Shown: positions 16,868 to 25,677 of the stretch, piece by piece | Layout: every line of letters starts with the position of its first letter | Numbering within the stretch: the first letter of the stretch is position 1 | NCBI RefSeq assembly: GCF_036898465.1 | Contig: NZ_JARUMJ010000001.1 | Coordinates: 3,596,001-3,660,000, forward strand | Origin: Streptomyces sp. B21-105 | GTDB taxonomy: Bacteria; Actinomycetota; Actinomycetes; Streptomycetales; Streptomycetaceae | Direction: 5' to 3' | DNA length: 64,000 bases | Notes under the pieces: model-generated | The model's input: only the letters and a program-made list of their open reading frames with translations | What the model was told of the DNA's origin: nothing | Database searches by the model: none | Translations under genes and position numbers: made by a program

Positions 16868-17979
16868 GCGTCCGCGACGAGTTCGTAGGAGCGCAGTCGC
16901 AGGGCGCCGCGGTGGGCGTGACTGGTGAGCATCAACTCGTCGGCGCCGGTGCGCTTGTGCAGGTCGTCGAGGCCGGTGCGGACCTCGTCGGCGGTGCCGT
17001 GGATGATGTTCGCCGTCCACGAGTCGACGAACTCGCGCTCCAACGGGCCGAGTTCATACGCCTGCGCCTCCTCGGGGGACGGGAACAGGCCGGGGCGGCC
17101 GCTGCGCAGCCGGACCATGTTGACGCCGGTGGCCAGGACCTGGCGGCGGGCCTCGCGCTCGTCGTCGGCGGCGAGCACGGAGACGCCGATCAGGGCGTAC
17201 GGCTCGGCGAGCACCGCGGAGGGCCGGAACGACGCCCGGTACAGGTCGAGGGCCGGCACGGTGTTCTGCGCGGAGAAGTGGTGCGCGAAGGCGAAGGGCA
17301 GACCGAGCGTGCCGGCCAGGCGGGCGCTGAAGCCGGAGGAGCCGAGCAGCCAGATCGGCGGCCGGTGCGCCGACTGCACTCCGCCGGGGGACGTCCCCTG
17401 GATCGGGCCCGGGATGGCGTGCACCCTGCGGTAGGGATGGCCGTCGGGGAAGTCGTCGTCCAGGAAGCGGGTGAGCTCGGCGAGCTGCTCGGGGAAGTCG
17501 TCGGCGCCCTCGCGCAGGGTGGCGGTCCGGCGCAGGGCGGCCGCGGTTCCTCCGTCGGTGCCCGGGGCGCGGCCGAGGCCGAGGTCGACGCGGCGGGGGG
17601 CCAGCGCCTCCAGGGTGCCGAACTGCTCGGCGATGACGAGGGGCGCGTGGTTGGGCAGCATCACGCCGCCGGAGCCGAGCCGGATGCGGTCGGTGTGGGC
17701 GGCGAGGTGGGCGAGGATCACCGCGGGCGAGGACGAGGCGACGCCGGGCATCGAGTGGTGCTCGGCGACCCAGTAGCGGTGGAAGCCGCGCGACTCGGCG
17801 AACCGCGCGAGGGCGACGCTGGTGCGCAGGGCGTCGGCGGCGGTGCTGCCGGAGCCGACGGTGACCAGGTCCAGTACGGACAGGGGGGTCGGGGCGCTGC
17901 CGTGTGCCGTGCCGCGGATCCCGTCCGCCGCCGTCGGGTCGGCCGGCTCGGCCTCTGCCGGCGTCTCTTCTGCGGCCAC
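16846..17979 (-). CDS. LLM-class flavin-dependent oxidoreductase
   Basis: The start is GTG 17979, with a strong AGGAGGA ribosome-binding site; longer upstream frames lack one. The product has 377 residues after a short Ala/Glu/Pro leader. Luciferase-like TIM-barrel signatures run in order: [38 protein letters not shown], a [20 protein letters not shown] block, [13 protein letters not shown] and [17 protein letters not shown]. These match the single-component group of bacterial luciferase-like monooxygenases that use FMN or F420. The substrate is unknown. The stop overlaps the convergent GGDEF-EAL gene by 22 nt. Confidence 0.92.
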   Translation of the reverse strand: MAAEETPAEAEPADPTAADGIRGTAHGSAPTPLSVLDLVTVGSGSTAADALRTSVALARFAESRGFHRYWVAEHHSMPGVASSSPAVILAHLAAHTDRIRLGSGGVMLPNHAPLVIAEQFGTLEALAPRRVDLGLGRAPGTDGGTAAALRRTATLREGADDFPEQLAELTRFLDDDFPDGHPYRRVHAIPGPIQGTSPGGVQSAHRPPIWLLGSSGFSARLAGTLGLPFAFAHHFSAQNTVPALDLYRASFRPSAVLAEPYALIGVSVLAADDEREARRQVLATGVNMVRLRSGRPGLFPSPEEAQAYELGPLEREFVDSWTANIIHGTADEVRTGLDDLHKRTGADELMLTSHAHRGALRLRSYELVADAYGLPTA

Positions 17980-18133
17980 GGGGGTCCTCCTGTCGTCAGC
18001 CGTGTGCTGTCCTCGCAGCGCTAACAGGAGGCTGTCCCCGCTTATTCCCGGCGGGGACACGGGACGACGGCGATACGAGGCCTCGTACCGGGGCCCGCAC
18101 CTCGTACCGGGGCCACGCACCTCGTGCCGGGCC

Positions 18134-18865
18134 TCACACCTGGACGACGGGCTCCCGGGTGAACAGGGTGCCGAGCCCGGGCGCGTTCACCCGCCGGTCG
18201 GTGAGGCGCAACGCCTCCCACACCGTGACCTGGTTGGCGGTGAGGACCGGCTTGCCGAGCTCCTTCTCCAGCTCCGGCAGACAGGCGACCGTGTGCAGGG
18301 CGGTGCCGGGCAGCAGGACCGCCTGCGCCTCGGGGGAGTCGGCAGCGCGAGCGAGGGCGAGCACCTCCGCCTCGCCCCACGCGCCGACCTCGGCCGCCGT
18401 GACGATCCCGGCGCTGTGGACGCCGGTCACCCGGACGCCGCCCACCGCGAGGAAGTCGGCGAAGAGGGCGGCCACGTCGTCCGGGTAGGCCGCCCCGACG
18501 GCCACCTGGGCGGCCCCGACCTCCCCGGCGGCCCGCACGAAGGCGAAGGAGGTCGAGGAGGCCGGCGTCCCCGCGCTGGTGGCCAGCGCGCGCACCTGCT
18601 GCTGGGCGCCCTCCCAGCCGTGCACGAACCCGCCGCTGGTGCTCGCCCACACGATCGCCTCGACGCCCGCGAGCCGCAGTTGCCCGACGCCGTCCGCCAG
18701 TCGCTCGGTCGCGCCCTTCTGCCGCAGGGCGTCGACCCGGTGGGCGTCCTCGCCGACGTCGGTGTGGACCAGGTCCAGCCGGACGTCGCTGCCCAGGAGC
18801 TGCTCCATGCGCGGGTAGTCGTCCTCGGCCGAGTGGCCCGGGTAGAGGAATCCGAGTGCGGTCAT
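18134..18865 (-). CDS. Asp/Glu racemase family, maleate isomerase/EutA-like
   Basis: ATG 18865 gives 243 residues. The pattern [20 protein letters not shown], then [11 protein letters not shown] in the place of the first catalytic loop, a [19 protein letters not shown] block, and [18 protein letters not shown] belong to the maleate cis-trans isomerase/arylmalonate decarboxylase branch. The usual catalytic cysteines look replaced: Ser/Thr at ASTSG, Thr/Ala at GTALH. This raises doubt about classic racemase chemistry. In ectoine catabolic clusters a related protein is called EutA, and this gene lies 3 kb from an EhuABCD-type transporter. The assignment to ectoine use is contextual. Confidence 0.8.
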   Translation of the reverse strand: MTALGFLYPGHSAEDDYPRMEQLLGSDVRLDLVHTDVGEDAHRVDALRQKGATERLADGVGQLRLAGVEAIVWASTSGGFVHGWEGAQQQVRALATSAGTPASSTSFAFVRAAGEVGAAQVAVGAAYPDDVAALFADFLAVGGVRVTGVHSAGIVTAAEVGAWGEAEVLALARAADSPEAQAVLLPGTALHTVACLPELEKELGKPVLTANQVTVWEALRLTDRRVNAPGLGTLFTREPVVQV

Positions 18866-18984
18866 GTCCAGCCTTTCCTGCTGCTCTTCTTCCGGCAGTG
18901 CCGGCGGCGGGTCCGGCGGTGCGGGCCGGCCTCCGGCGGTTTCGGTGGGCCGCACGCGCGCGCCGGGATGTCCAGCAGCACTCC

Positions 18985-19063
18985 ACGGTCCCATCGCCCG
19001 GGTACCCAGTCGGCGCAACGCCGCCCACGCGGTCACCTGGTTGGCCGAGATGAGCGGTATGTG
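18985..19063 (-). pseudogene. C-terminal relic of a second racemase/EutA-like gene
   Basis: The leftward frame reads HIPLISANQVTAWAALRRLG. It parallels the C-terminus of the adjacent intact gene ([18 protein letters not shown]), and the nucleotide sequences match over about 45 nt. Nothing upstream continues the family. A tandem paralogue has therefore decayed to this fragment, or this window's strain retains only its end. Confidence 0.55.
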
Positions 19064-19312
19064 CGGGGGGTCGCTGGGGCGGTGGGTCGCTGGGATGGTG
19101 GGGCGGCGGGGCCACCGGTCGCGGGGGCGCTCCGCATGCTCCGGCCGTGCACTCCCCCGGTGCCCGTCGGCTCCGCCGGGGCCCCTGCGGAGGGGACGGG
19201 CAAGGCGCCGCCGGCGCAGCCGTGTTGACGACGGTGGGTCCGGGTGCCACCGTGGTCCATCCGCGCAGGTCGGAATCCGCGCACGTCAGACGCGCCGGGG
19301 AAGGGACACCGG

Positions 19313-20299
19313 ATGGCCGCCGTCCCCCCGTCTCCCGCCGCGCCGTCTCCCGCCACTCCTCCCACGCTCCTCGTCCTCGACGCCGATCCGCCGCCCCGGC
19401 TCGGGCGGCTCACCGGGCGGGTCCGGGTGGTGCACACCGACGAGGCCTCGCTCGCGGAGCGACTGCCGGCCGCCGACGTCCTGCTGGTCTGGGACTTCAC
19501 CTCGCACGCGGTGCGCGCCGCCTGGCCGGGCGAGGGCCCGCGGCCGCGCTGGGTGCACACGGCGAGCGCGGGCGTGGACCACCTGATGTGTCCCGAACTC
19601 ACCGCGTCGGACGCGGTGGTGACGAACGCCCGCGGCGTCTTCGACGAGCCGATCGCCGAGTACGTCGCCGCGCTGGTACTGGCGATGGCGAAGGACTTGC
19701 CGCTGACCTGGGAGTTCCAGCAGCGGGGCGAGTGGCGGCACCGGGAGGGCCGGCGGGTCGCCGGGACCCGGGCGGTCGTCGTCGGATCGGGGCCGATCGG
19801 GCGGGCCGTCGCCCGCACGCTGAAGGCGCTCGGCGTGACCGCGGCGGTCGTCGGCCGCGTCCCGCGGACCGGCATCCACGGCCCCGACGACCTGGACCGG
19901 CTGCTGGCCCGCGCCGACTGGGTGGTCGCGGCCGCCCCGCTCACGGAGCAGACGCGCGGCATGTTCGACCTTCGGCGGTTCGGCGTGATGCAGCCCTCGG
20001 CCCGGTTCGTGAACGTGGGCCGCGGACAGCTGGTCGTGGAGGAGGCGCTGGTGCAGGCCCTGGAGCGGCGGTGGATCGCCGGCGCCGCTCTGGACGTCCT
20101 CACCTCGGAGCCGCTCCCTGCCGACAGCCCGCTGTGGCGGGTGCCGGGGCTGCTGATCTCACCCCATATGAGCGGTGACACGGTCGGCTGGCGGGACGAT
20201 CTCGGCGCGCAGTTCGTCGAGTTGTTCGAGCGGTGGGCGGTGGGTCGGCCGTTGCGGAACGTGGTCGACAAGCGACGCGGGTACGTGCCCGGACACTGA
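19313..20299 (+). CDS. D-2-hydroxyacid dehydrogenase
   Basis: ATG 19313 follows AAGGGA. The protein has 328 residues. The N-terminal catalytic domain is split around an NAD-binding Rossmann domain whose glycine motif is VVVGSGPIGRAVARTL (about residues 158-173). Substrate-binding signatures follow family order: WVHTASAGVDHL, VVTNARGVFDEPIAEYV, APLTEQTRGMFD, FVNVGRGQLVVEEAL (catalytic Arg region), ALDVLTSEPLPADSPLW (catalytic Glu region) and ISPHMSGDT (catalytic His). It reduces 2-keto acids, or the reverse, using NAD(P)H. Position between a EutA-like gene and an Ehu transporter suggests a part in catabolism of the imported compound. This is inference. Confidence 0.93.
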   Translation: MAAVPPSPAAPSPATPPTLLVLDADPPPRLGRLTGRVRVVHTDEASLAERLPAADVLLVWDFTSHAVRAAWPGEGPRPRWVHTASAGVDHLMCPELTASDAVVTNARGVFDEPIAEYVAALVLAMAKDLPLTWEFQQRGEWRHREGRRVAGTRAVVVGSGPIGRAVARTLKALGVTAAVVGRVPRTGIHGPDDLDRLLARADWVVAAAPLTEQTRGMFDLRRFGVMQPSARFVNVGRGQLVVEEALVQALERRWIAGAALDVLTSEPLPADSPLWRVPGLLISPHMSGDTVGWRDDLGAQFVELFERWAVGRPLRNVVDKRRGYVPGH

Positions 20300-20336
20300 C
20301 GTCCCCAGCGCGTGGGTGTCCGTCGCCCGGGGCGGC

Positions 20337-20879
20337 TCAGGCGTTGTCCGGGGCGGTCCGGCGCAGCTCGTCACGCCAGAGGACGCTGTCGACGTAGTGG
20401 TTGTCGTAGTGCTCGGAGCTCGCGCGGATCTCCTCGACGCTCGCCTCGCCCTGGTGCACGCGCTCCAGCAGCCGGTAGTAGTCGAAGCGGTGCAGTCCGG
20501 GCGTGAAGAGGACGAGCAGTTCGGCGGTGCTGCCGGGAGCCGGCGCGAAGGCGTGCGGGACGGTCGGCGGGACCGTCAGGAAGTCGCCCCGGTCCAGCGT
20601 GCGCACCTCGTCGCCGACCAGGAAGCGCATCCGGCCGTCCAGGACGTAGAACACCTCGGTCGCCTTGGTGTGGAAGTGCGCGGGGGCGCCGGGCGAGCCC
20701 TCGGAGAACGTCGCCTTGTTGGCGGTGAGGGCCTCGCCGGTGGCGTCCGCGTCGGCGAGCAGCGTGATCAGGCTGAGGGCGCCGTCCTGGAGGGTCTCGG
20801 CCTCACCGGAGCGGACGACGAGGGGGCTGACGGCGAGGGGGCTGGAGACGAGAGGGCTGGAGACGAGGGGGCTGGTCAT
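20337..20879 (-). CDS. Cupin-domain protein
   Basis: ATG 20879 gives 180 residues. The double cupin motif is present: PAHFHTKATEVFYVLDGRMRF (motif 1, metal ligands His, His, Glu) and a later RGDFLTVPPTVPHAFAPAP (motif 2, His). It is a single-domain small cupin of the quercetin-dioxygenase-like type, likely metal-binding. The first 20 residues are a repeat (SSPLVSSPLVSSPLAVSPLV) made by an in-frame 15-nt minisatellite and may not be structured. The gene is convergent with the hydroxyacid dehydrogenase gene, so it belongs to another transcript. Confidence 0.88.
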   Translation of the reverse strand: MTSPLVSSPLVSSPLAVSPLVVRSGEAETLQDGALSLITLLADADATGEALTANKATFSEGSPGAPAHFHTKATEVFYVLDGRMRFLVGDEVRTLDRGDFLTVPPTVPHAFAPAPGSTAELLVLFTPGLHRFDYYRLLERVHQGEASVEEIRASSEHYDNHYVDSVLWRDELRRTAPDNA

Positions 20880-21023
20880 GGGAACTCCCGGAGATCGGTG
20901 GGCGATGGACGGTGGGCGGCTGCCGGCCTGCGGCCGTTCGGACCCGTCACAGATGAATCTATGCCGCCGAAAGACCCGCCGAAGGGTGCATTGCAGTCCC
21001 GTTTTCATGGGTCAATCCGATCG

Positions 21024-21092
21024 CGTCCCGCCGCGCCGGCGGTGGTCGTCCCGCCGCGTCGCCGGTGGTCGTCCCGTCGCGTCGGCGGCAGC
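21024..21092. repeat. Three tandem copies of a 23-bp unit
   Basis: Units at 21024-21046, 21047-21069 and 21070-21092 each begin CGTCCCG and differ at a few bases; a fourth starts and breaks off. They lie in the 324-nt spacer between the divergent cupin and EhuB genes. No gene is seen in the rest of that spacer. Confidence 0.85.
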
Positions 21093-21203
21093 CGTCCCGC
21101 GTCCGGGCAGCGGGTGACGCGAGGCCCTTCGCGCACTCCCTCGTGACGAACGGGGCCGGAAGCGATCCGCATAACTCGCCGGAAGCCGGGTAGCGGCGCG
21201 CCC

Positions 21204-22130
21204 ATGGCTCGACCACAAGCACACAGATCAGGAACCGGCCCCCGACCCCACAGAGGACCCAGCCGCCGTTCGCTGCTCGTCGCGGCGGTGTCGCTGAGCG
21301 CCGCGGCGGGTCTGGGGGCGGCCGGCTGCAGTCGCGTCCCGGACGACGGAAAGGTTCTCGGGGGCAGCCTTCTGGACGCCTTGCGGGAGCAGGGGTCCGT
21401 GAAGATCGGCATCGCGAGCGAGCCGCCCTTCGGGTACGTCGGGGACGACGGGCAGGCCACCGGGGAGGCGCCCGCGATCGCGAAGGTGATCTTCAAGCGG
21501 CTCGGCATCGACGAGGTGAAGCCGGTCCCGGTGGACTTCGGCGCCCTCATACCGGGACTCAAGGCCCGGCAGTTCGATGTGGTGTCCGCCGGGATGTACA
21601 TCAACCCGGTCCGGTGCGAGCAGGTGCTGTTCGCCGACCCTGACTATCTGATGCTGGACTCCTTCATCGTCCGCAAGGGCAATCCGCACGGCATCAAGAC
21701 GTACGACGACGTCAAGAAGAAGGGGCTCAAGCTCGCCTCCGGGAAGGCGTACGCCCAGATCGACTACGCCAAGGCCGCGGGCATCGGCGACGTGCTGGTG
21801 CTGCCGGACCAGGTGGCCGGTCTGGACGCGGTCGCCCAGGGCCGGGTGGACGCCTTCGCGGGCACCCGCATCACGGTGAAGTCGGCGGTGGAGAGCTCCG
21901 GACGGGTCTCCGCGACCGAGCCGTTCCAGCCAGTGGTGGACGGCGAACCGGCATACGGCGCGGGCGGCTTCGCCTTCCGGCAGTCCGAGAAGAACTTCCG
22001 TGACGCGTTCAACGAGGAGCTGCTGAAGCTCAAGAAGGACGACTACCGGGAACTCCTGCGGATCGTCGGCCCCTTCGGCTTCGAGAAGGCCGACATGACG
22101 GACCTCACGGCGAAGGAGCTGTGCGGCTGA
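21204..22130 (+). CDS. ehuB: Ectoine-type ABC transporter, solute-binding lipoprotein
   Basis: A 308-residue amino-acid-type periplasmic-binding protein anchored as a lipoprotein. The N-terminus has RRS, a hydrophobic core and the lipobox LGAAGCS. The mature part follows cluster 3 binding proteins: VKIGIASEPPFGYVGDDGQA, a VDFGALIPGLKARQFDVVSAGMYI signature and LVLPDQVAGLDAVAQGRVDAF. The order EhuB-EhuC-EhuD-EhuA, each overlapping or touching the next, is that of ectoine/hydroxyectoine importers in actinobacteria and rhizobia. Substrate assignment comes from gene order and the resemblance I recall, not from ligand residues. Confidence 0.85.
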   Translation: MARPQAHRSGTGPRPHRGPSRRSLLVAAVSLSAAAGLGAAGCSRVPDDGKVLGGSLLDALREQGSVKIGIASEPPFGYVGDDGQATGEAPAIAKVIFKRLGIDEVKPVPVDFGALIPGLKARQFDVVSAGMYINPVRCEQVLFADPDYLMLDSFIVRKGNPHGIKTYDDVKKKGLKLASGKAYAQIDYAKAAGIGDVLVLPDQVAGLDAVAQGRVDAFAGTRITVKSAVESSGRVSATEPFQPVVDGEPAYGAGGFAFRQSEKNFRDAFNEELLKLKKDDYRELLRIVGPFGFEKADMTDLTAKELCG

Positions 22131-22915
22131 TGATGAGTTCCGAGTTCTTCACCACCTGGTTCCTGCCGGGCATCTGGGTCACCGTCCAGGTGACGGTGTA
22201 CGCGGCGGCCCTCGGCGCGGCCGTCTCGTTCGCGATCGGACTGGCCCGCGGTTCGCGGTACTGGATCGTCCGCTTTGTCGCCGGGATCTACTTCGAGGTC
22301 TTCCGGGGCATGTCGGCGCTGGTGCTGATGTTCTGGATGTTCTTCGCGCTGCCCCTGTTCGGCTGGCAGCTGGTGCCCATGTGGGCCGGCGTCAGCGCGC
22401 TCGGCCTGACCTACGGAGCCTACGGCTCCGAGATCGTCCGCGGGTCCCTGGCCGCCGTCGCCCCGGCGCAGAAGGAGGCGGGCGTCGCGCTCAACTTCAC
22501 CCGGCTGCAGCGGCTGCGCCTGATCGAACTGCCCCAGGCCTGGCCCGAGATGGTCCCGCCCTTCAACAACCTGCTGATCGAGCTGCTGAAGGGCACCGCC
22601 CTGGTCTCGGTCATCACCGTGGCCGACATGACGTTCGCCGGCAACCTGGTCCGGCTGGGCACCAACGAGACCACCCCGGTCTACACCCTGCTGCTGGTCC
22701 TGTACTTCGTCCTCGCGTTCCTCATCACCCGCGGCATGCGGCTGCTGGAGCGCAGGGCCAAGGCGGGGGTCGGGCAGCTGCCCGAGAAGCCCGGCGGGAC
22801 CACCCGCACGGCCGGTGGAACGACCCGAACATCCGGCGGGAGCACCCGCACGTCCGACGCCCGCGGTGAACACCTGCCCGCCGGTTCGCGGTCCGCGGCA
22901 GGAGGCACGGCATGA
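22130..22915 (+). CDS. ehuC: Ectoine-type ABC transporter permease C
   Basis: The start ATG overlaps the stop of the binding-protein gene (TGATG). The protein has 261 residues with five predicted membrane helices. The permease-ATPase coupling (EAA) loop is recognisable in the region PAQKEAGVALNFTRLQRLRLIELPQA. FTTWFLPGIWVTVQVTVYAA opens the first helix. It is a His/Glu/Gln/Arg-type permease subunit. The C-terminal 45 residues are an in-frame repeat (GGTTRTAGGTTRTSGGSTRTS) generated by a roughly 21-nt minisatellite and would extend into the cytoplasm. Confidence 0.88.
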   Translation: MMSSEFFTTWFLPGIWVTVQVTVYAAALGAAVSFAIGLARGSRYWIVRFVAGIYFEVFRGMSALVLMFWMFFALPLFGWQLVPMWAGVSALGLTYGAYGSEIVRGSLAAVAPAQKEAGVALNFTRLQRLRLIELPQAWPEMVPPFNNLLIELLKGTALVSVITVADMTFAGNLVRLGTNETTPVYTLLLVLYFVLAFLITRGMRLLERRAKAGVGQLPEKPGGTTRTAGGTTRTSGGSTRTSDARGEHLPAGSRSAAGGTA

Positions 22916-23559
22916 ACTGGGACTGGAACGTCGTGGACGACTTCATGCCGCGCTTCTGGGACGGCGTGCTCGTCACCCTCCAGGCGCTGGCCGTCGGCAC
23001 GCTGATCGCCTTCGCGCTGGGACTGGTGTGGGCGCTGGCCCAGCGGTCCGGGCGGGTGTGGGTGCGCTGGCCGGTCGTCGCGGTCACGGAGTTCATCCGC
23101 AACACCCCGCTGCTGGTGCAGCTGTTCTTCCTCTTCTACGTGGTGCCGAACTTCGGCCTCTCGATGTCGCCGCTCACCACCGGCATCGTCGGCCTCGGTC
23201 TGCACTACTCCACCTACACCGCCGAGGTCTACCGCGCGGGCATCGACGGCGTGCCCGCCGGCCAGTGGGAGGCGGCCACGGCGCTGAGCCTGTCCAAGGG
23301 CCGCACCTGGCGGGTGGTGATCCTCCCGCAGGCGATCCGCCGGGTCGTCCCGCCGCTGGGCAACTACGTCATCGCCATGCTCAAGGACTCTCCGATGATC
23401 GCGACGATCGGCGCCTTCGACATGCTCGGCGAGGCCCAGACCTTCAGCAACGAGACCTTCACCACGGAGGCGCTGACCGTCGTCGGCGTGGCGTTCGTCG
23501 TCATCGCCTACCCCGCCTCCCTTCTGATCCGAGCCCTGGAGCGACGCCTTGTCCGCTGA
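22912..23559 (+). CDS. ehuD: Ectoine-type ABC transporter permease D
   Basis: A 215-residue permease overlapping the preceding gene by 4 nt (ATGA). FIRNTPLLVQLFFLFYVVPN is the typical polar amino-acid permease segment. The EAA loop reads VPAGQWEAATALSLSKGRTW followed by RVVILPQAIRRVVPPLGNY. Five membrane helices are expected. It pairs with EhuC to form the membrane pore. The shorter length than EhuC agrees with a permease lacking the repeat tail. Confidence 0.9.
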   Translation: MNWDWNVVDDFMPRFWDGVLVTLQALAVGTLIAFALGLVWALAQRSGRVWVRWPVVAVTEFIRNTPLLVQLFFLFYVVPNFGLSMSPLTTGIVGLGLHYSTYTAEVYRAGIDGVPAGQWEAATALSLSKGRTWRVVILPQAIRRVVPPLGNYVIAMLKDSPMIATIGAFDMLGEAQTFSNETFTTEALTVVGVAFVVIAYPASLLIRALERRLVR

Positions 23560-24445
23560 CACCGATCCCGCGCAGCCCCTCGAGTCCGTCGAGTCCGCCG
23601 AGTCCGCCCAGTCCGCCGAGTCCGCCGAGTCCGTCCGGTCCGCCCAGTCCGCCGAGTCCCTCGCCAACCCGCCGGTGGACGGCAGTGAGCTGATCCGCTT
23701 CGACAAGGTCACCAAGCGGTTCGGCGACCACACCGTCCTCGACCGGCTCGACTTCTCCGTCGACTCCGGCAAGCACGTCACGCTGATCGGCCCGTCGGGC
23801 TCCGGCAAGACGACGATCCTGCGGCTGCTGATGACCCTGGCCACGCCCGACGAGGGCACCATCCGGGTGGGCGGCGAGTACCTGACCCACGAGGAACGCG
23901 ACGGCAGACTCGTCCCGGCCGGCGAGAAGCACGTCCGCGAGGTCCGCAAGAACATCGGGATGGTCTTCCAGCAGTTCAACCTCTTCCCGAACATGAAGGT
24001 GCTGCGCAACATCACGGAGGCGCCCGTCACCGTCCTCGGCCTGTCCCGGGACGAGGCCGAGCAGCGGGCGCGCGAGCTGCTCGAACTCGTCGGCCTGACC
24101 GAGCACATCGACAAGTACCCGAGCCAGCTGTCCGGCGGCCAGCAGCAGCGGGTGGCGATCGCGCGGGCGCTGGCGATGCGGCCGCAGGTCCTGCTGCTGG
24201 ACGAGGTGACCTCCGCGCTCGACCCGGAGCTGGTCGCCGGCGTCCTGGACGTGCTGCGGGACATCGCCCGCACCACCGACATCACGATGCTCTGCGTGAC
24301 CCACGAGATGGGCTTCGCCCGGGACATCTCGGACCAGGTGCTGATGTTCGACTCGGGCCGGGTCATCGAGTCGGGCACGCCGGAGAAGATGTTCAGCGAC
24401 CCGGAGCAGGACCGGACACGGGAGTTCCTCAGCGCCGTGCTGTGA
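23549..24445 (+). CDS. ehuA: Ectoine-type ABC transporter ATP-binding protein
   Basis: The TTG start overlaps the permease gene by 11 nt; 298 residues. The ATPase motifs are complete. They are Walker A IGPSGSGKTT, Q-loop MVFQQFNLFPNM, signature LSGGQQQRVAIARALA, Walker B VLLLDEVTSALD and H-loop CVTHEMGF. It powers import with EhuB, EhuC and EhuD. Residues about 6-35 before the domain are a repeat of Glu-Ser-Ala/Val units encoded by a GAGTCCGCC 9-mer array, which is unusual and probably tolerated as a flexible leader. The 3' end is echoed in the downstream spacer. Confidence 0.92.
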   Translation: MSADTDPAQPLESVESAESAQSAESAESVRSAQSAESLANPPVDGSELIRFDKVTKRFGDHTVLDRLDFSVDSGKHVTLIGPSGSGKTTILRLLMTLATPDEGTIRVGGEYLTHEERDGRLVPAGEKHVREVRKNIGMVFQQFNLFPNMKVLRNITEAPVTVLGLSRDEAEQRARELLELVGLTEHIDKYPSQLSGGQQQRVAIARALAMRPQVLLLDEVTSALDPELVAGVLDVLRDIARTTDITMLCVTHEMGFARDISDQVLMFDSGRVIESGTPEKMFSDPEQDRTREFLSAVL

Positions 24446-24474
24446 CGCGCCGTGCCACCGTGCTGTGACGCGCC
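24435..24474. repeat. 17-bp direct repeat spanning the EhuA stop codon
   Basis: CCGTGCTGTGACGCGCC occurs at 24435-24451, containing the TGA stop of the ATPase gene, and again at 24458-24474 in the spacer. Confidence 0.9.
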
Positions 24475-24529
24475 ATGCCGTGGAGCGCCGTGTCGTGGAG
24501 CGCCGTGCCGTGGAGCGGGCTGGGCGGTT

Positions 24530-24588
24530 CCTCCGGTTCCTGCCTCTGATTCCTCCAATTCCTCCAATTCCTCCGGTTCCTGCCTCTG
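24530..24588. repeat. Nested direct repeats in the EhuA-IclR spacer
   Basis: A 19-bp direct repeat (CCTCCGGTTCCTGCCTCTG) occurs at 24530-24548 and 24570-24588, enclosing short tandem copies of ATTCCTCCA. No gene or terminator fold is obvious here. Confidence 0.8.
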
Positions 24589-24662
24589 GCATATGACAAA
24601 GGAACAGTCTGCTGGAGAGGGGGTCGGCAATCCCGCCGAGACCCCTCCCCGCGGGCCCGTCG

Positions 24663-24681
24663 CCGGTTATCGTGATAACGG
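24663..24681. promoter_or_regulatory. Inverted repeat, candidate IclR-family operator
   Basis: GTTATC and GATAAC are separated by GT, about 65 nt upstream of the IclR-family start codon. It is AT-rich within a GC-rich spacer and well placed for autoregulation. No binding data can be inferred. Confidence 0.45.
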
Positions 24682-24743
24682 TTCACTGACCGGATTACGG
24701 CCCATAGGCAAGCGCAGCCGACACCGCGAGCGCAGGGGGAACC

Positions 24744-25502
24744 GTGGCGCTGAAACACGAGCCGACCGCGCCGTACCACTCGACCCAGCACGCCCTGCGC
24801 GTCCTGGAGAGCGTGGCACGGCACCCCACCGGAATCACCGACAGCCGACTCGCCCGCCTGACCGGCCTCAGCCCGGAGCGCCTGACCACGCTCCTGCGGA
24901 TGCTCCGCCGCGAGGGATACGTCGAGCAACTCGCCGACGGGGTGTACGTGACCGGTGACGCCCTCACCCGCCTCGGCTCCGCGCAGGACCACGACCAGGC
25001 CCTGCGCGCGAGGCTCCAGCACACCCTCGACCGGCTGCGCGACTCCGTCGGCGCGGCCGTCTACATCAGCCGGTACGTCGACGGCGAGGTCACCATCACC
25101 CAGTACGCGGACGGCCCCGCCACCCCGTCCGTCAACGAGTGGTTCGACTTCCGCCGCTCCGCGCACGCCACCGCGCTCGGCAAGAGCCTGCTCGGCCAGC
25201 TCGACCACAACGGCCGCCGCGACCACCTCTCCCGGCACAAGATGGCCCGGCTCACCTCGCGCACCATCACCAGCGACAGGCTGCTGCTGTCCCGTCTGGA
25301 GGCCCAGGCGCCCACCGTCCCGGTGCTCGACCTCCAGGAGTACGCGGTCGGCACGGTCTGCGCGGCCGTCCCGATCACCGCCGGCTCCACGGCGGGCTGT
25401 CTGGCCCTCTCCCTGCCCGTCGCCCACGCCCACCGGCTCCGCCAGGCCGCCGAGACCCTGAACAGGAACGCGGCGCCGGTCCTGCTGTCGCTGGCCATCT
25501 GA
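24744..25502 (+). CDS. IclR-family transcriptional regulator
   Basis: GTG 24744 follows AGGGGGAAC. The 252-residue protein has a winged helix at about 12-70 (STQHALRVLESVARHPTGIT, then LARLTGLSPERLTTLLRMLR) and an effector-binding IclR domain at about 85-245 with the conserved RRSAHATALGKSLLGQL and a C-terminal CLALSLPV strand. It is located just downstream of the EhuBCDA genes on the same strand. It may control them or its own promoter, which carries a small inverted repeat. The effector is unknown. Confidence 0.9.
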   Translation: MALKHEPTAPYHSTQHALRVLESVARHPTGITDSRLARLTGLSPERLTTLLRMLRREGYVEQLADGVYVTGDALTRLGSAQDHDQALRARLQHTLDRLRDSVGAAVYISRYVDGEVTITQYADGPATPSVNEWFDFRRSAHATALGKSLLGQLDHNGRRDHLSRHKMARLTSRTITSDRLLLSRLEAQAPTVPVLDLQEYAVGTVCAAVPITAGSTAGCLALSLPVAHAHRLRQAAETLNRNAAPVLLSLAI

Positions 25503-25603
25503 GGCGCGTCCCCGGGGGTGCCGCCGCGTGGTCGGAAGCACCCTCGCGGACCAGGTAGTATTTTCTTCGTCGCAGGCCGCCGAAGGCGGAGGGCGAGAGT
25601 CAT

Positions 25604-25677
25604 GCGCCGCTAGCTCAGTTGGTTAGAGCAGCTGACTCTTAATCAGCGGGTCCGGGGTTCGAGTCCCTGGCGGCGCA
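25604..25677 (+). tRNA. tRNA-Lys (anticodon CTT), copy 2
   Basis: Identical over 74 nt to the copy at 13097. A -10-like TAGTAT lies upstream (GGTAGTATT). The 3' CCA is not encoded. An opposing acyl-CoA synthetase frame terminates inside it. Confidence 0.98.

Noticed and set aside
25643..25677. The end of the acyl-CoA synthetase frame as a genuine conserved C-terminus
   Set aside because: VRRQGLEPRTR is the antisense translation of tRNA-Lys, a well-known artefact; it is reported as an overlap, not as a functional domain.
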